Shown: positions 39,301 to 50,330 of the stretch, one piece after another
Layout of the letters: each line of letters starts with the position of its first letter
How positions within the stretch are numbered: the stretch's first letter is position 1
Origin: Pycnococcus provasolii
Lineage: Eukaryota > Chlorophyta > Pseudoscourfieldiophyceae > Pseudoscourfieldiales
DNA: 64,000 nucleotides
Reading direction: 5' to 3'
NCBI GenBank assembly: GCA_049487715.1
Contig: CP150579.1
Location: forward strand, 124,001 to 188,000
Program-made: the position numbers and the translations under genes
The notes under the pieces: generated by a model
Told to the model about the DNA's origin: nothing
Databases searched by the model: none
What the model saw: the letters and a program-made list of their open reading frames with translations, nothing else

Positions 39301-39741
39301 TTTCGACGTTCCGTCCTTAGTGAGCCATCTCACAGAAGCTGGCAAGTTCACTTCGCCGAGGCGCACGACGTGCAGCTCCGTGACTTCGTCAAATTCGCGG
39401 AAATAGTAGTTCCTTGCGTCCATGCTGATAATGGAAGTGCGCTTCCGTGGTGATTCGGAACGAGCTGCTGTATTAGGTTGCGACAGTGAGCGCGGCACAA
39501 AATGTTTGTTTGCCGCCGTTTGTCTCGTTACGAATGTATGTGCGCCGTATTTCCGAACTGGCTGCAACGGTGATCTTTGGCCGTCCTGATTGCCCCCTGT
39601 GTTGGTAGTGATATCGCTTCTGATATCGCCGTCGCCGTTGACGAAGTTAGCACCGTCACCTTCGTCGTCGCTATCGCTGTGCAAGGGGGGAAGGATGGCC
39701 ACGCCACCACCGCCACCGCCACCGCCGCCGTCGCCGTGCAT
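36315..39741 (-). CDS. Calx-beta domain fused to an ABC half-transporter with a degenerate ATPase domain
   Basis: From the ATG at 39741. Domains: a Calx-beta domain at about residues 107-212 (REFDEVTELHVVRLGEV, GTSKAGADFIHAEG, EPDEIFYVNL); an ABC transmembrane region at about 250-570 with helices such as FIMIEASFGLVFVAVLVVYL; a nucleotide-binding domain from about 735. The ATPase motifs are broken: Walker A GVGKG lacks Ser/Thr, the LSGGQ signature reads LRLEN, Walker B LDE reads LHR, and the H-loop His is Glu (ITERRST). The Q-loop is kept. Exon 1 ends at 36888. A donor GTGAGC and a polypyrimidine/AG acceptor (36579-36578) define a 310-nt intron, and exon 2 (36577-36315) adds 87 codons in frame. 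Total about 1038 aa. Without splicing the frame stops at 36841. Confidence 0.7.
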
Positions 39742-40586
39742 AGGGATCCAGGTGCTCAAAGAAGGAAGCCACGTTTTGATAGATACAGCCGGCCGTAGGA
39801 TGTGTTTGGGCGAGATGAAGATGGGGCCCCAGGAGGTTGACTGCCTGCCTGCCTGACGGCAAGGTTGACTGACTGGCCGAGTGACTGGCCGAGAGAGAGA
39901 TTGTACAGTTGTGTATCAGGTATTGGAGGAGATGGAGAGCAACTCAAGGAGATGAGGAGGAGAGGCATCGCTTGCGAGGAGGGATGCAGAGAACCCCGAA
40001 AGTAACAGCCTGGAGGTTCCGTCGTCATGATTGGCAATTGGCATCGCACCTCGCAACTCCGCCCCTTGCACCTCGCAATCCGCCCGTCGCAACTCGCCCG
40101 TCAACTCGCCCGTCGCCCGTCGCCCCTTGCACCTCGCCCGTCGCCCGTCGCCCGTCGCAACCCGGGTACTGTACTTCCTTACCAGGGTGGTCGATCTTTC
40201 CCTTTAAAGGGCGTCTTTGCACGGCGGCCTGAAGGCTCAAGGCTGAAGCTGTGTTGGTAGAGTTGATTTTTGGCGCACAGCCGCACACACACGTTGTTGA
40301 CCCTCCCTCTTGACCATGTACATAAACTACTGTTTTCCTTGTGCTCTGCTCGCGTTGTGCTCGCGAGTAGGAAGAATGCCGAGAATTAAAAGGAGTATTC
40401 CAGGGGCCTTGGAATCCGAACCTGGCAGAGAACCCCCGCGGGGAAGGTAAGTTAGGGTTACGGGTTCGGGTTCGGGTTCGACTTGACGTCTTGCATCCAT
40501 GATCAGCAGGAGCGCGTCTGACGTGTGTGTGTGTGCGTGTGCCCAAACGGATTATTCCCTCCATAATAGCTGCTAAAGGTAGCTCG
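39742..40586. other. 5' spacer with CGCCCGT tandem repeats
   Basis: No gene seen between these divergent starts. A tandem of CGCCCGT and related CGCAACT units covers about 40045-40162. A telomere-like TTAGGGTTACGGGTTCGGG tract lies at 40446-40482, about 110 bp before the next start. A GT run (40520-40545) lies just upstream of the carrier gene. Confidence 0.5.
40446..40482. promoter_or_regulatory. degenerate telomere-like tract (TTAGGG to TTCGGG)
   Basis: One TTAGGG unit followed by ACGGGT and repeated TTCGGG units, about 110 bp upstream of a mitochondrial carrier start. It looks like a telomere repeat that has drifted by C substitutions. Regulatory role inferred. Confidence 0.35.
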
Positions 40587-41378
40587 ATGGCGGAGAGTCC
40601 TCTCATGCAGCTGAACATAGGCATGGCCGCGGGGTGCATAGAGGTCCTGCTCATGCAACCCACTCTCGCGCTCAAAAACGCGCACCAGCAGAACCGCCAA
40701 ATCTCGCTCGCTCCGTCTGTGCTGTATCGAGGCGTCGTGATCAACTGCCTAGCGTATGGACCCATCACGGCGACACAGTTCGGCACCAAGGCATTCGTCG
40801 ACTCCGTCACACCCCACGCGTGGAAAACAAAACAACCTACGACGTGCCACATAGCAACGTCCACTGTCGCAGGCGTCACTTCTGCACTCATCGCTGGGCC
40901 GTCGGAACTGGTCATGACTCAACAACAAACGTCGGGACTCACGCTCAAGGCACAGGCGAGGGCGTTGGTGAGACAACACGGTGCAGGCGTGCTTGCTCGC
41001 GGATTAGGAGTCACCGCAGGAAGAGACGGTCTATACAGCGTCGGGTATCTCGCTCTCCATCCCGCTGTCGAGGAGACGCTCACGACAAAGTGCAACTTGA
41101 GCAAAAATGCCAGCTTCGCCCTGAGTGGTGCGTTTAGTGGAATTTTTACCGCTGTCGTCACGCAACCTTTGGACACCGTGAAAACTGTGTATCAGGGTAA
41201 CCTTTCGATGCGTAGTATCAGCGACGCAACGGCGACTGTTGTCGATCGTGGTGGCGTCTCTGAGCTTTTTAAGGGCCTGGTACCTCGTGGGTTTCGAATT
41301 GTTGCGGCGACGTACATACTAGTAGGCTGCAAGAAGGTTCTTACGGACGCCGTGCAGTATTTACAAAACCACGAGTGA
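40587..41378 (+). CDS. mitochondrial carrier (SLC25) family protein, divergent
   Basis: 263 aa from the Met at 40587; the 20 upstream in-frame codons look like leader. Three carrier repeats can be traced. Only the third has a normal signature (QPLDTVKTVY). The first reads QPTLALKNAH and the second GPSELVMTQQQ, so the conserved acidic residue of the salt-bridge network is lost in repeat 1 and the basic one in repeat 2. Glycine-rich helices (GMAAGCIEVLL, STVAGVTSALIAG, SGAFSGIFTAVVT) and LFKGLVPRGFRIV support the fold. At 263 aa it is short for the family. The substrate cannot be inferred; orphan carriers of this sort are common in protists. Intronless. Confidence 0.75.
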   Translation: MAESPLMQLNIGMAAGCIEVLLMQPTLALKNAHQQNRQISLAPSVLYRGVVINCLAYGPITATQFGTKAFVDSVTPHAWKTKQPTTCHIATSTVAGVTSALIAGPSELVMTQQQTSGLTLKAQARALVRQHGAGVLARGLGVTAGRDGLYSVGYLALHPAVEETLTTKCNLSKNASFALSGAFSGIFTAVVTQPLDTVKTVYQGNLSMRSISDATATVVDRGGVSELFKGLVPRGFRIVAATYILVGCKKVLTDAVQYLQNHE

Positions 41379-42240
41379 GCACTTATATTTTGTTGTTACA
41401 ATAGGCGTTTTATATCTGGTTTGTGTGTTGTGTTGTGTTGTGTTATGTGAGTAAGGGTGAAAAGGTGAAGAGCAGGTGTGGTGTCAAACAAGCGAGGTTG
41501 TACGAGGAGTGAACTAATGACGCGTCATCGATCTTGGTAGTATGATAGTTTGTCGTCAGCGGTGTTCTCCTTGAGGAGACATCCATCGCAAGTAGCAAAT
41601 ATTGTAAAATTCTATCGAGGTTAGATAATCACACGCATCATCATGGCAAGTTCACTCCCGACGACCACAAGGCACATCCATCCATCCGTATCACACACGA
41701 CGTAATAACTTGAAGACAAACGCACCTGTACACACGCTACAACGACGACCATGATAACACAGAGGTAGTTTGATTAATACCTCATGTAGCTAGATGCATA
41801 TATATAGAAAGGCATAGAAAGGCGCCGCCGCCGCCATGCCAAAAGAGCAGAAAGAACTGCGGAGAAGACAAAACGAAGGGGAAAAGGAAAGGGGACCCGA
41901 GAATTGAGAAGCACAAGGCGCTGATCCCCATTTCCAACCCCTAATCCAAAGGCATCGCATAGACTAAGGCTAACCTTAAAAAATTTTACTTCATCGATCA
42001 TTTTTCCCGTGCAGACCAGAGGTGGATGAATCCCCCAAACCCTAACCCTAACCCTAAACCCTAACCCACCCTAATTTAAGCAAGCCTTTTAGCCAGCCAA
42101 GCAAGCTCTCCCCCCAAGGGATTCCATTTTCTGGTTCTGGTTCAGGGGGGGGCCTTTTTCAGCTTTTTTCAGCCCCTCTCACCACGTGGTTTTTTGCCCG
42201 GGTGTCATTTCATTTCCCACAAACACCTGTTCTGTTCCAT
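41379..42240. other. spacer before the ankyrin gene
   Basis: No gene seen. It contains a TGTTG tandem (about 41427-41447), an AT-rich part with TATATATA (about 41798), and a telomere-like tract (42037-42067) about 175 bp before the ankyrin start. A C/T-rich leader follows. Confidence 0.5.
42037..42067. promoter_or_regulatory. telomere-like CCCTAA tract
   Basis: Five CCCTAA-type units including two AAACCCTAA telo-boxes, about 175 bp upstream of the ankyrin gene. It is among the best-preserved telomere-like arrays in the window. Confidence 0.45.
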
Positions 42241-42970
42241 ATGGCCGCCAACAACTCCTCTCCCGGTGGTCACGTTACAAATCATAATGCCGCCAACCAT
42301 GCTCACCAGGCAACCATGAGTGGGTTGGCGCCGGATGCGTACCCGTCGCAGGTGCTCGCTTCAATCAATATGGTTGGGAATGGAGGAGGGGAATCACCAT
42401 ATCATGCACTCAATAATCCTCACCATGCCAATAACCGACCGCTCATTGTCAACGCAAACCCAACAGCTGCTCACCAGGGAGTCGTGGGAATGCCTGCGAG
42501 CGCATTGAACGCCGCGGTCATACAGGCGGTCGGCGGCGGAGCAGGAGGAGGTATCACAGCAGGAGGAGGAGGACCTCCACCGTCCGTCTCTTCCGCGCCG
42601 CTCGCCGCTCACCAGCTCAACTCCGCAGCGGCGGCGGTGGCAGCAGCAGCAGCAGCAGCAGCAGCCGCGGCGGCGTCTTCAAGGGGTCTCGCGGTGGCGC
42701 ACCACCTTGCGATGCCGCCGCACGCGTACCACATGCCCTCGTCAGCAGACGTCGCAAACAAGGCTGCCAACATCGTCGTGCCACACGTCTCGTCGATAGG
42801 GACACTAGGAAAACACGCGGTACAGGCGCCAGCACCTACCATCGTGCTTCAAAACGGCTTGGCCGTGCCTGTCGTCGCGCCGCAGGCTTGCATGCCTGGA
42901 CCGCTAGCAAATACATTACAGCAAATACAATACCACCACCACCATCACCACCACAATCCTCGGGCTGCTG

Positions 42971-43001
<31 letters not shown>

Positions 43002-44646
43002 TCCGAAGCAAAACCAAAATTCCAACGACGACGACGACGACGACGACAACAACAACAACGAGAAGTCGCAAAGCAAGAATAACGACGACGACGACGGCGA
43101 CGACAAGTTTGCCGCGACGAACAGCCCTGTGCTCGACTACAACACTTCCGTACCACAAACACTCATCATGCACACGTATCCCATGACCACGGATGGGGCG
43201 AACTATGACAGCAGACATCATCCAGCCGCCGTGGTAGTTCAAGAGGACGAACCTGAGCAGTTTGGCATGATGTGGCATACCGTGGTGGAGATGGAGAACG
43301 ACGACGACGAGGCTGCCTTGAAGTGCCTCAACGACCTGGATCTTACTGAACCCGAGCGTAAGCGGCTCTTCAAGCATCGCAACAACACAGGACGCACCAT
43401 ACTGATGGAAGCGTTAAAGAGAAAGCACACGAAAATTGCGTCGATGCTTGTCAAGCAGGGTGCGAATCTCGACGACTACAGCTTGGCTGGATGCCACGTG
43501 CTCGGATTCGCGGCGGAGGCTGGAAATCTTGAGATTGCCGAACATGTCCTCGACGCCAAACTCTGCGATGTCAACTACCAAACACCTCTAAAGGGCTTCT
43601 CCGCGCTGATGATGGCTTCGCAGAATGGCCACTACGCGGTCGTTGAGTCACTTATCAACCACGGCGCGATTGTGAACCTGCAGACGAAGGCAGAGTCGTG
43701 GACCGCGCTTATGATGGCGTCGCAGAATGGGCACTGCGAGGTTGTGGAGAGGCTGCTCGCAGCGCAGGCGCTCGTGAACATTCAAACCAAGGACAAGGGA
43801 CGCACGGCACTCACGAAGGCGGCTCACAACGGGCACACGGACGTGATCGAGAAGCTGATCGCCGCCGGCGCGCATGTGAACCACCAGCTGATGTTTACTG
43901 GGCAGACGGCACTCATCAAGGCTGCGCAGAACGGGCATCTGCAGGTTGTGCTGAAGCTGCTCGCCGCCGGCGCGCACGTGAATCTGCAAACCAAGGATCA
44001 GGGATGCACGGCGCTTTTCGTCGCAGCATCGGGCGGCTTTGAGAGCGTTGTAGAAGCGCTCATCTCCGCCGGTGCTAACGTAAACCTTCAGACGAAGACG
44101 GAGGGATGGTCGCCGCTGATGAAGGCGGCAGAGATGGGACATCTGCGAGTGGTGGAGCAGCTCATCGACGCGGGCGCACTGCTGAATCTTCAGACGAAGA
44201 TGGACGGATGGACAGCACTCATGATGGCTGCCAACAACGACCATATGGCTGTTGTCGAGCGGCTCATATCCGCCGGCGCGCAGTCGCATGTCGTTGCGCA
44301 CAACGGGCTTACCGCCTCGGCGGTGGCAATGCAGCGAGGCCACGAGGAGATGGTTGACAGCATCGCCACGTACCGCAAGTCGCGGCGCATCTACGTTCAA
44401 GTGCAGAGCCGCGGTGACAACGGCATAGCGGAGGAGCTTCACTTTCCCGCGTCGGGAACGTTCCAGCAGCTGCAGGATGAGGTGTGGCAGAATCTCGACG
44501 ACGATGAGAAGACTTCCTCTGCATCGAGTCTGAAGCTTGCGCGTCCTGGACACACCGATGTCGGCGAACCGCCCGTGATTCGTCTGAGAAATGATCGACA
44601 AGTCCAGGCGCTTAGACACGGCGATCGTATTGTCGTGCTCTTGTGA
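42241..44646 (+). CDS. ankyrin-repeat protein with a possible ubiquitin-like C-terminal domain
   Basis: 801 aa from the first ATG (42241); the frame opens 13 codons earlier with no ATG. The N-terminal half is disordered with Ala, His, Asn and Asp runs. From about residue 390 to 710 there are about ten ankyrin repeats with the consensus TALMMASQNGH..VVERLL..GA.VN. Many consecutive repeats share nearly the same linker (NLQTK), suggesting recent tandem expansion. The last ~80 residues (from RRIYVQVQSRGDNG) end in IRLRNDRQVQALRHGDRIVV and look like a beta-grasp or ubiquitin-like fold; this is inference from pattern only. Ankyrin stacks bind proteins; the partner is unknown. Intronless. Confidence 0.75.
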
Positions 44647-45104
44647 TAAACCAAAAGTACAGTAAATGTAAAACTTGAAGCTTTTTTTTCTAGTTATTAC
44701 TACCCTTTAAAGATGTGTAAGTTACGCGCCAGCATACATAGGATTTGATGTGCTCGCGCGATGGCCGCTGGCGTTCATCATTAGCGAAATGCCGTCCATA
44801 ATAACGAGGAAAACGACGACAACATGTCACATAGGTAGGCCGAGATCGAAACGCCTACATGAAATGCGCACTACTTATCCATAATAGAAGGTCCCAGTGA
44901 TGTAAAAACGCGCTTCGGAGTATAGGTAAGATTGCGCCATGGATGGATTGGGTGGGGTGGAGAACGGACGACCAGTTCGTTGCACGAAGTGAATCGAGTT
45001 CCAATTACGGGAATGTGCATCTTAGCATGTAACTATCGTTTATATAACCTCTCTCAAAACAAGGTTGGTTGGGGTACGTGTGGGTGCGGATGTTGGGATT
45101 TGTC
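44647..45104. other. convergent spacer
   Basis: Space between two convergent stop codons. I see nothing beyond AT-rich probable 3' UTR sequence. Confidence 0.5.
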
Positions 45105-46592
45105 TCACCATCCGTTCTGAGACACTGGCGCAGGCGCGCCGCCGTACGGCGGACCACCTGGCGCGTGCGGGTGGAACGGGGGAGGCGCGCCAGAACCAGG
45201 GGGAGCAGCCATCATGAACGTGCCAGGAGCCACGCCAGGTGCAGCCTGCCCGACGATCGGAGCTCCACCCGTCGCCGGAACGTGCATCTCGCCGCCGGGA
45301 CCGGTGACAGGCACAGACGTGATGTCGTGGATCGAGCTTCGCCGTTTGTCCTTCTTGTGCAGGCTGGACAGTCGGATGAAGTACTTCTGCGCGTGGCTGG
45401 CAACCTGTGTCGGTGTGCGCGTCATCACGAAGTTGCGAGAGATGGAGCGCCAGTCGCCCTTTCCAAACTTCTGCAAGCCAAGAAGGAACAGCCGGTGTTC
45501 CTCCTCCGTCCACGGAATTCCCTTGCGACGCTCGCTCGACGACTCGCCGTTGCCTCCTCCACCACGACCACCGCCACCATTTCCGCGGTTGGCACCTCCA
45601 CTGCGACCTGGTCCCTTGCTGCCTGGCCTTTCCGGCGGTGGCGAGCTCTCCTTGGGATACATTGGTAGAGAAACGCCACCAGCCTCGATGCGCGCGACAT
45701 CCGCCTCCAGCTGCTGGAAGCGCGCGCGAAGCTGAGCCACCGTGCGGTGCGGCAGCTGCTTGTGCAGCTTCTCGCAAATCTCGTCCGTCAGCGTTCCTTG
45801 CTCGATGTACTGCGCCAGCGCCATCTCGAACGCGTTCTCCTCCTGCTCTGTCCAGATGTCCCCCGCGCCATTCGCAGCCGCGTCGGGAAGCAGCGGCGCA
45901 GGCGTTGGCGCGGCGCCCATTCCGTTCATGGCAGGGATGATCCCGCCGTTATTCATCAGCGGAGGAGGCATGCCCACGCCAAGCGGCGGCGGAGGTGCCA
46001 TAGACGACGGCGGAGGAGCCATCGTCGGCAAGCTTCCGTTCATGGCGGCGGCGGACGGCATCACGTGCTCACCGGTTGCGCCATTTGTTGTTGGAATAGG
46101 CCCGAGCGGTGGCGGTGCTGGCATAACGGGAAGGGGCGGCGGCAGGCCAGCGGAGGTCACGGGCAGCATGGCGCCAGACGTTGGCGCGAGCGTTGGCGTT
46201 GCACCCGCGGTGGTGGAGGGGAGGACAGGCTGCGGGAAATATGTGCCGTTGGCTGCAGGTGCCGCCATGGGCATAGACGCCAAGGGCATGGTGGTGGTGG
46301 GAAGCATGGACGCCGGTGGCATGGACACCATGGGAATGGAGGAGATTGGCATCGGCATGGATGTCGAGATGTCCATGGGAACGGACGTCATAGGCACGGC
46401 GGTGTTCACAGGAGCAGCCATCGATGCTGGTGGTGCAATAGCACCAGTGCCGACTGGTGCTGGAGCTGGTGCGGGTGCCATTGCAGCTGCTGTTGTTGGC
46501 AAAGCAGATGCTCCTGAGCTTAGGGGTGCACACGGCGCACCTCCGTTAGCTGGGAGAGGTTGCGCGACGTCCACGGTTGCCGCCGTCACCAT
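45105..46592 (-). CDS. DIVARICATA-like MYB transcription factor (SHAQKYF class)
   Basis: 495 aa, intronless. Two MYB/SANT repeats in the plant DIV arrangement: a first, divergent SANT repeat at about 244-300 ([20 protein letters not shown] to [17 protein letters not shown]) and a second at about 355-407 ([40 protein letters not shown], then HAQKYF). The second binds the I-box (GATAA core) in known members. The N-terminal 240 residues are Pro/Ala/Met-rich with tandem PM and SMP units, and the linker between repeats is Gly/Arg-rich. The tail (residues 410-495) is Pro/Gly-rich. The SHAQKYF class is expanded in plants and green algae and also occurs in other protists. Length is normal. Confidence 0.85.
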   Translation of the reverse strand: MVTAATVDVAQPLPANGGAPCAPLSSGASALPTTAAAMAPAPAPAPVGTGAIAPPASMAAPVNTAVPMTSVPMDISTSMPMPISSIPMVSMPPASMLPTTTMPLASMPMAAPAANGTYFPQPVLPSTTAGATPTLAPTSGAMLPVTSAGLPPPLPVMPAPPPLGPIPTTNGATGEHVMPSAAAMNGSLPTMAPPPSSMAPPPPLGVGMPPPLMNNGGIIPAMNGMGAAPTPAPLLPDAAANGAGDIWTEQEENAFEMALAQYIEQGTLTDEICEKLHKQLPHRTVAQLRARFQQLEADVARIEAGGVSLPMYPKESSPPPERPGSKGPGRSGGANRGNGGGGRGGGGNGESSSERRKGIPWTEEEHRLFLLGLQKFGKGDWRSISRNFVMTRTPTQVASHAQKYFIRLSSLHKKDKRRSSIHDITSVPVTGPGGEMHVPATGGAPIVGQAAPGVAPGTFMMAAPPGSGAPPPFHPHAPGGPPYGGAPAPVSQNGW

Positions 46593-48797
46593 GTTGTATT
46601 TTGCTGTTGAATTTAGTTGCTGTAGTTTTGAGCTGAGAGTAGACCACGAGCACAGACAGGTTCCTTCCTGAGTTCACTGTGACACACACCAAAAGCAAAA
46701 AACACCAAAACCAAACCCAGCAGTTCGTTGCGTATCGACTATACTTCACACGGCGCCAATCTCTCCGTGAATAAGGTTCCCAGACACGTCCTGTGTGTTC
46801 TGAATCTTATTCTTGTGTACAGAGACCGACTGCCTGTCACCCCTTTTTTTTTAAAGGAAGGTCTGTCAAAACTGTGCTGCTTCTGAGCTTGACGTGAACA
46901 CGTTTCTTCTATGTTGTCGTGAAGAAGAACACAGCAACAAAGAGAAATTTGAGCTTTCTTGTAACCGGAAAGCACGAAAGCAGAGCGAGAGTGGAAGACG
47001 CAACACGCGTGTGTGGCAGGTATTTGTACGAACGGAACAGCCGCCACAGCGAAAAAAAGCCAGCCGTGTAAAAAAGCTGGCAGATTTAGGCGGAAAAAGG
47101 AAAAACGCCAGTTGAGGCGGATAAAGCAGACTGCAGGTGTGCGTGACGCGTCGCGTGACTTTGTTGTTGTGGTAAATGCGCACGTGCTTCCAATGGTTCG
47201 CGAGCGACCACCAAGAGGCTGCTGCGAGTGCACGAGGAGGCGTGAGCAATGGCGTGTGTGCCGCCGCTCTCTGCGCTCCCCGGGAACGCGCCGCTCTGTG
47301 CTCCCCTAAAAGGCGACCAAGAGGGGGATCCCCTCCCCTCCCCGGCCCGGCCCCTCTCCCCTCCCCCCCCCTGTCCTCGTCGGACTCTGACGAGGTGCCT
47401 CTGACAAAGCCCACCCCAAGCCAGGCGGCCCCGACGGCGAACTCGCACCTCGGAGAACCGGGGGGGCCGGCGCACCTCCCCTCGCTTTTCTCGGACCAGG
47501 GGAGACGTGGCGCAGAGGGGAATTTCCCACCAGGCGCACCACGTCGTCCACCTCTGCTCGCACTCGCGCGTGGGGTTCGCGCTGTTTGCTGCCGACTTTT
47601 TGGACGACTTTGCCGTTGGGTTTTGCGCTGGAATGTGAGCCTTTTTTCCCACTCTTCGCGAGAGTTTGCTTTCTAAAATCCAATATCCACAAAGTTGTCC
47701 ACAACGCGTGGTGCAAAACACGCACTGAAAATCCAACAAAAAGGGGGGAAAAAGGAGGTCGAAAAGGCAAATTCCTATGAAATCTAGCAAGAGATCCTCG
47801 GATGTCGCGTCCGCGTCCTGGGTGCATCCTTCCCCTCTCGAACGAGTCCAGAAGCTCACAAAGGAGGCTGCAAATTGTACACATTTCGACGCAGGAGATG
47901 CTACCACGTCTGAAGGTGTAAAAACAGGGAAATGAGCGTTAAAAGGTCGCCACAACTCTTCGCTCTCTCCACTTCAGTGCGGGGTGGAGTGAGCGTTTCT
48001 GAGTAGAAAAAGAACCACAAAAAGAGATCAAACGAAGCCCAAATAGTGGCAATGTTGATACCCTGGCATGACGTGAATGTCTCGCGTTATGTCTCGCGTT
48101 ATCAATACTGGTCACTTTCAAGCAGCAAAAGTTGAGTTGAGTGCGCCCCATGGACAGGCTCGAGCTGTTTTGGTTTGCACGGTATGTTCGTCCATGCATG
48201 TATCCCGATGCAAGCCTGCAAAAGGGATGGGCAAGTGTTAACGGCAAGTCGTCTCGTCTCGGACAAGACCAGGCAAGTCGTCCTGTGCAAGCTCGGCCCG
48301 CGTGCAAGTTCGGACTCTGCACAGGCACAACAGGTCGTGGCGTAGGGGGCAATAGGCCCCTTGGTTTTGCGTGTGCACCCAAACCTTGCATGGAAAGAAA
48401 TGGAAGTGGCATGGGCAAACTGGCCCTGTTCTCTTCAGTCTGCCGTCCTCGATTCCGACCTCCTCGGCCTCGCCTGCTCGCCCGGTCGGCCTGCTGTTTG
48501 TCGGCTCGGCCGAGAGAAGAGAGAAGAGAAGAGTGAAGAAGACACCGACACGAGACCGGTCGACGCACCGTCTTCCTCCCTCTGTGCTCTGTGCTCTGTG
48601 CTCTCACCTCTCCTCTCCTCTGCACTCTGCACCCTGCAGTGCAGTGCAGTGCAGTTCTGCGTTAGGGTTCCTCCCCGCGACGCACCGGTTGTATCCGGCC
48701 GGTCGGAACTGCCTGCCCTGCACGGCTAGTCTCAACGACCCCCTCCCCCCTCCGCGGCGACAACGACCAGCGACCAGCGACAACGAGACTTGCAGCC
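46593..48797. other. long spacer without a convincing gene, 2.2 kb
   Basis: The largest gap in the window, lying between two divergent starts. Open frames here (up to 289 codons on -, 169 on +) have Arg/Pro/Ser-heavy composition from GC-rich DNA and no coding look. It holds a 6-bp hairpin at 47061-47083, a C-rich stretch (47330-47375), a second TGCAAG-containing cluster (48205-48310), a short ORF at 47777-47935 and a TTAGGG box near 48662. The last 300 bp before 48798 are CT-rich with GTGCA repeats (about 48636-48650). Confidence 0.5.
48662..48671. promoter_or_regulatory. single TTAGGGTT box
   Basis: A single telomere-like unit about 130 bp upstream of the RSP9 start, in the same position class as the longer tracts elsewhere in the window. 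Confidence 0.25.
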
Positions 48798-49866
48798 ATG
48801 GCCGGTTCGTCGGAAGTGTACGAGAACCTCTCCTTAACGCTCGACGCGCTCGGCGCGACGGGACTCGTCTTGCCGCTTGAAATCAAGGTGCGTTACACTG
48901 GTGTGGACTACGCGTGGGTGGCTTGCATATTTTGTGCAGTGAAAACAAGAAGTGGAAGCTGTGCCGTCTCAGACGTGAGCTGAGGCTTTTGCGCGTTGCC
49001 TGACGGTTGCTTACTTTGCGTACAACCATGTTGCTTGTGTTCCACTCCCCTCCTCCCTCTTTTTGAAAGAAAAATGACGCCGTGACTAACAAAACGAACT
49101 ACACACTTGCCAGTCGGCCATCGAGCTGTCGCTTCCCCTGAAGAAGATGCAGGCGGGCGTCGCAAGCCTCAGCCTCGTAGGCAAAATCACCACCTCCGCC
49201 GGACCGGACTACCTCATCGCTCACGGCGTGTCCGACGCCAAGGCAATCTCGGGTAAGGTGCACGAGGAGTCGAGGCTGTTCTACAGCCAGGATGGCGCGA
49301 CGTGGAGCGACCTTGAGCCCGTGACGGGCGACGAGGATATCGCGCGCATCAGCGGAATCTCGGGATGGCTCAGCGGAACGCCGGCGACAACGTACACCGT
49401 CGAGGAGCCCGTTCCCGCGCCGGAGCCTGTCGAGGGAGAGGAGGCGGCGGAGCCGCCGGAGCCGCTCACGTTTGAGTACACCGAGCTGCAGCGCCTGTAC
49501 CTGATAGCCTTCAGCATCATCGACGAGGTGTTCTACGTGCAGCCCAAGGGTTGCACCGTCGTCGCCGCCGACACGACCATCCGCTTCGTGCCCTCCTTCT
49601 CGCCGCTCGCATACCCTGACAAGCTGGAAAGCTACGTGCACCTGAAGGCCGTCGCACCGGGCCAGAAGTCGAGCGAGCTTGTCAGCCTCGCAGAGGACGT
49701 GCGCGGCACGTGGGCGCTGACGTTCGACAGCTTCACGCGCGTCGCAGTTGTGCGCAGCCTGCTGTGGCCTGGCTACGCCTTCTACTACAGCGCCGCGACG
49801 AACACATGGGGCAAGATGTACAGTGGCCCAGGCTACTCGAACAGCGACCTCGTGTTCATGCTCTAA
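48798..49866 (+). CDS. RSP9: radial spoke head protein 9 (RSP9), two exons
   Basis: Exon 1, 48798-48887 (30 codons), joins exon 2, 49114-49866, across a 226-nt phase-0 intron: donor AAG|GTGCGT, acceptor TTGCCAG. The 280-aa product fits RSP9/RSPH9 (about 270-280 aa). Matches are the N-terminal LTLDALGATGLVLPLEI, SLVGKITTSAGPDYLIAHGV, LFYSQDGATWSDLEPVT, the acidic Pro/Glu linker, ELQRLYLIAFSIIDEV, VPSFSPL, and the C-terminal VVRSLLWPGYAFYYSA ending DLVFML. RSP9 sits in the head of the radial spokes of 9+2 axonemes and is needed for normal flagellar beating. Its presence shows the organism has, or recently had, motile flagella. The Met at 49147 seen in exon 2 alone is not the real start. Confidence 0.9.
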
Positions 49867-50330
49867 GTTGTGCGCGCGTGCTAACGAAAATGTCTTTTGG
49901 GGTTCCAGGCGACGGTAACTCTCCTTCACCTTCACTATCGCACCTAAGTAAGCACGATGCTTACTGCATCGTCTCTCTGTGTCTGTATGTGTGTTTGTCC
50001 TATCGGTTGTCGTTTATCGTTGCGCAAACACGGCGCGCTGCGCAAACAAGCGCTGATTTGTATAGTTCCCTTGAGATGACGCCGTCATCAGCTTCTTAAG
50101 GCGACGACGCCGCCGACGAGGACTTCTTGGAGAAAACGTTTCGTAGAAGTTTGTATGCAGAGCGTGTAGAGTTATATTATCCAAGTTTCAGGTCCTATTT
50201 CCCAAAAATACTTATGACACCGTTAGATACATGCTCTAGGTAGAGTAAGTACATGTGACTCATTGGGTGTGAATTGGACGACCGCTGGACAAACTAAACT
50301 CCATTGAATTACTGAATTACGATCTTAGCG
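49867..50330. other. convergent spacer between RSP9 and the ELF4-like gene
   Basis: Nothing beyond probable 3' UTR sequence, with ACCTAAGTAAG (49944-49954) and CTTAAG (50094-50099) words. Confidence 0.5.

Noticed and set aside
40025-40915. 296-codon frame on - overlapping the second carrier
   Set aside because: It overlaps the carrier gene antisense and shows no domain.
47777-47935. 52-codon ATG-led frame on +
   Set aside because: Composition is plausible, but it is short, unsupported by splice or promoter signals and without similarity I can see.
47086-47955. 289-codon frame on - in the large spacer
   Set aside because: Composition follows GC-rich DNA, with no ordered motif and no conserved feature.
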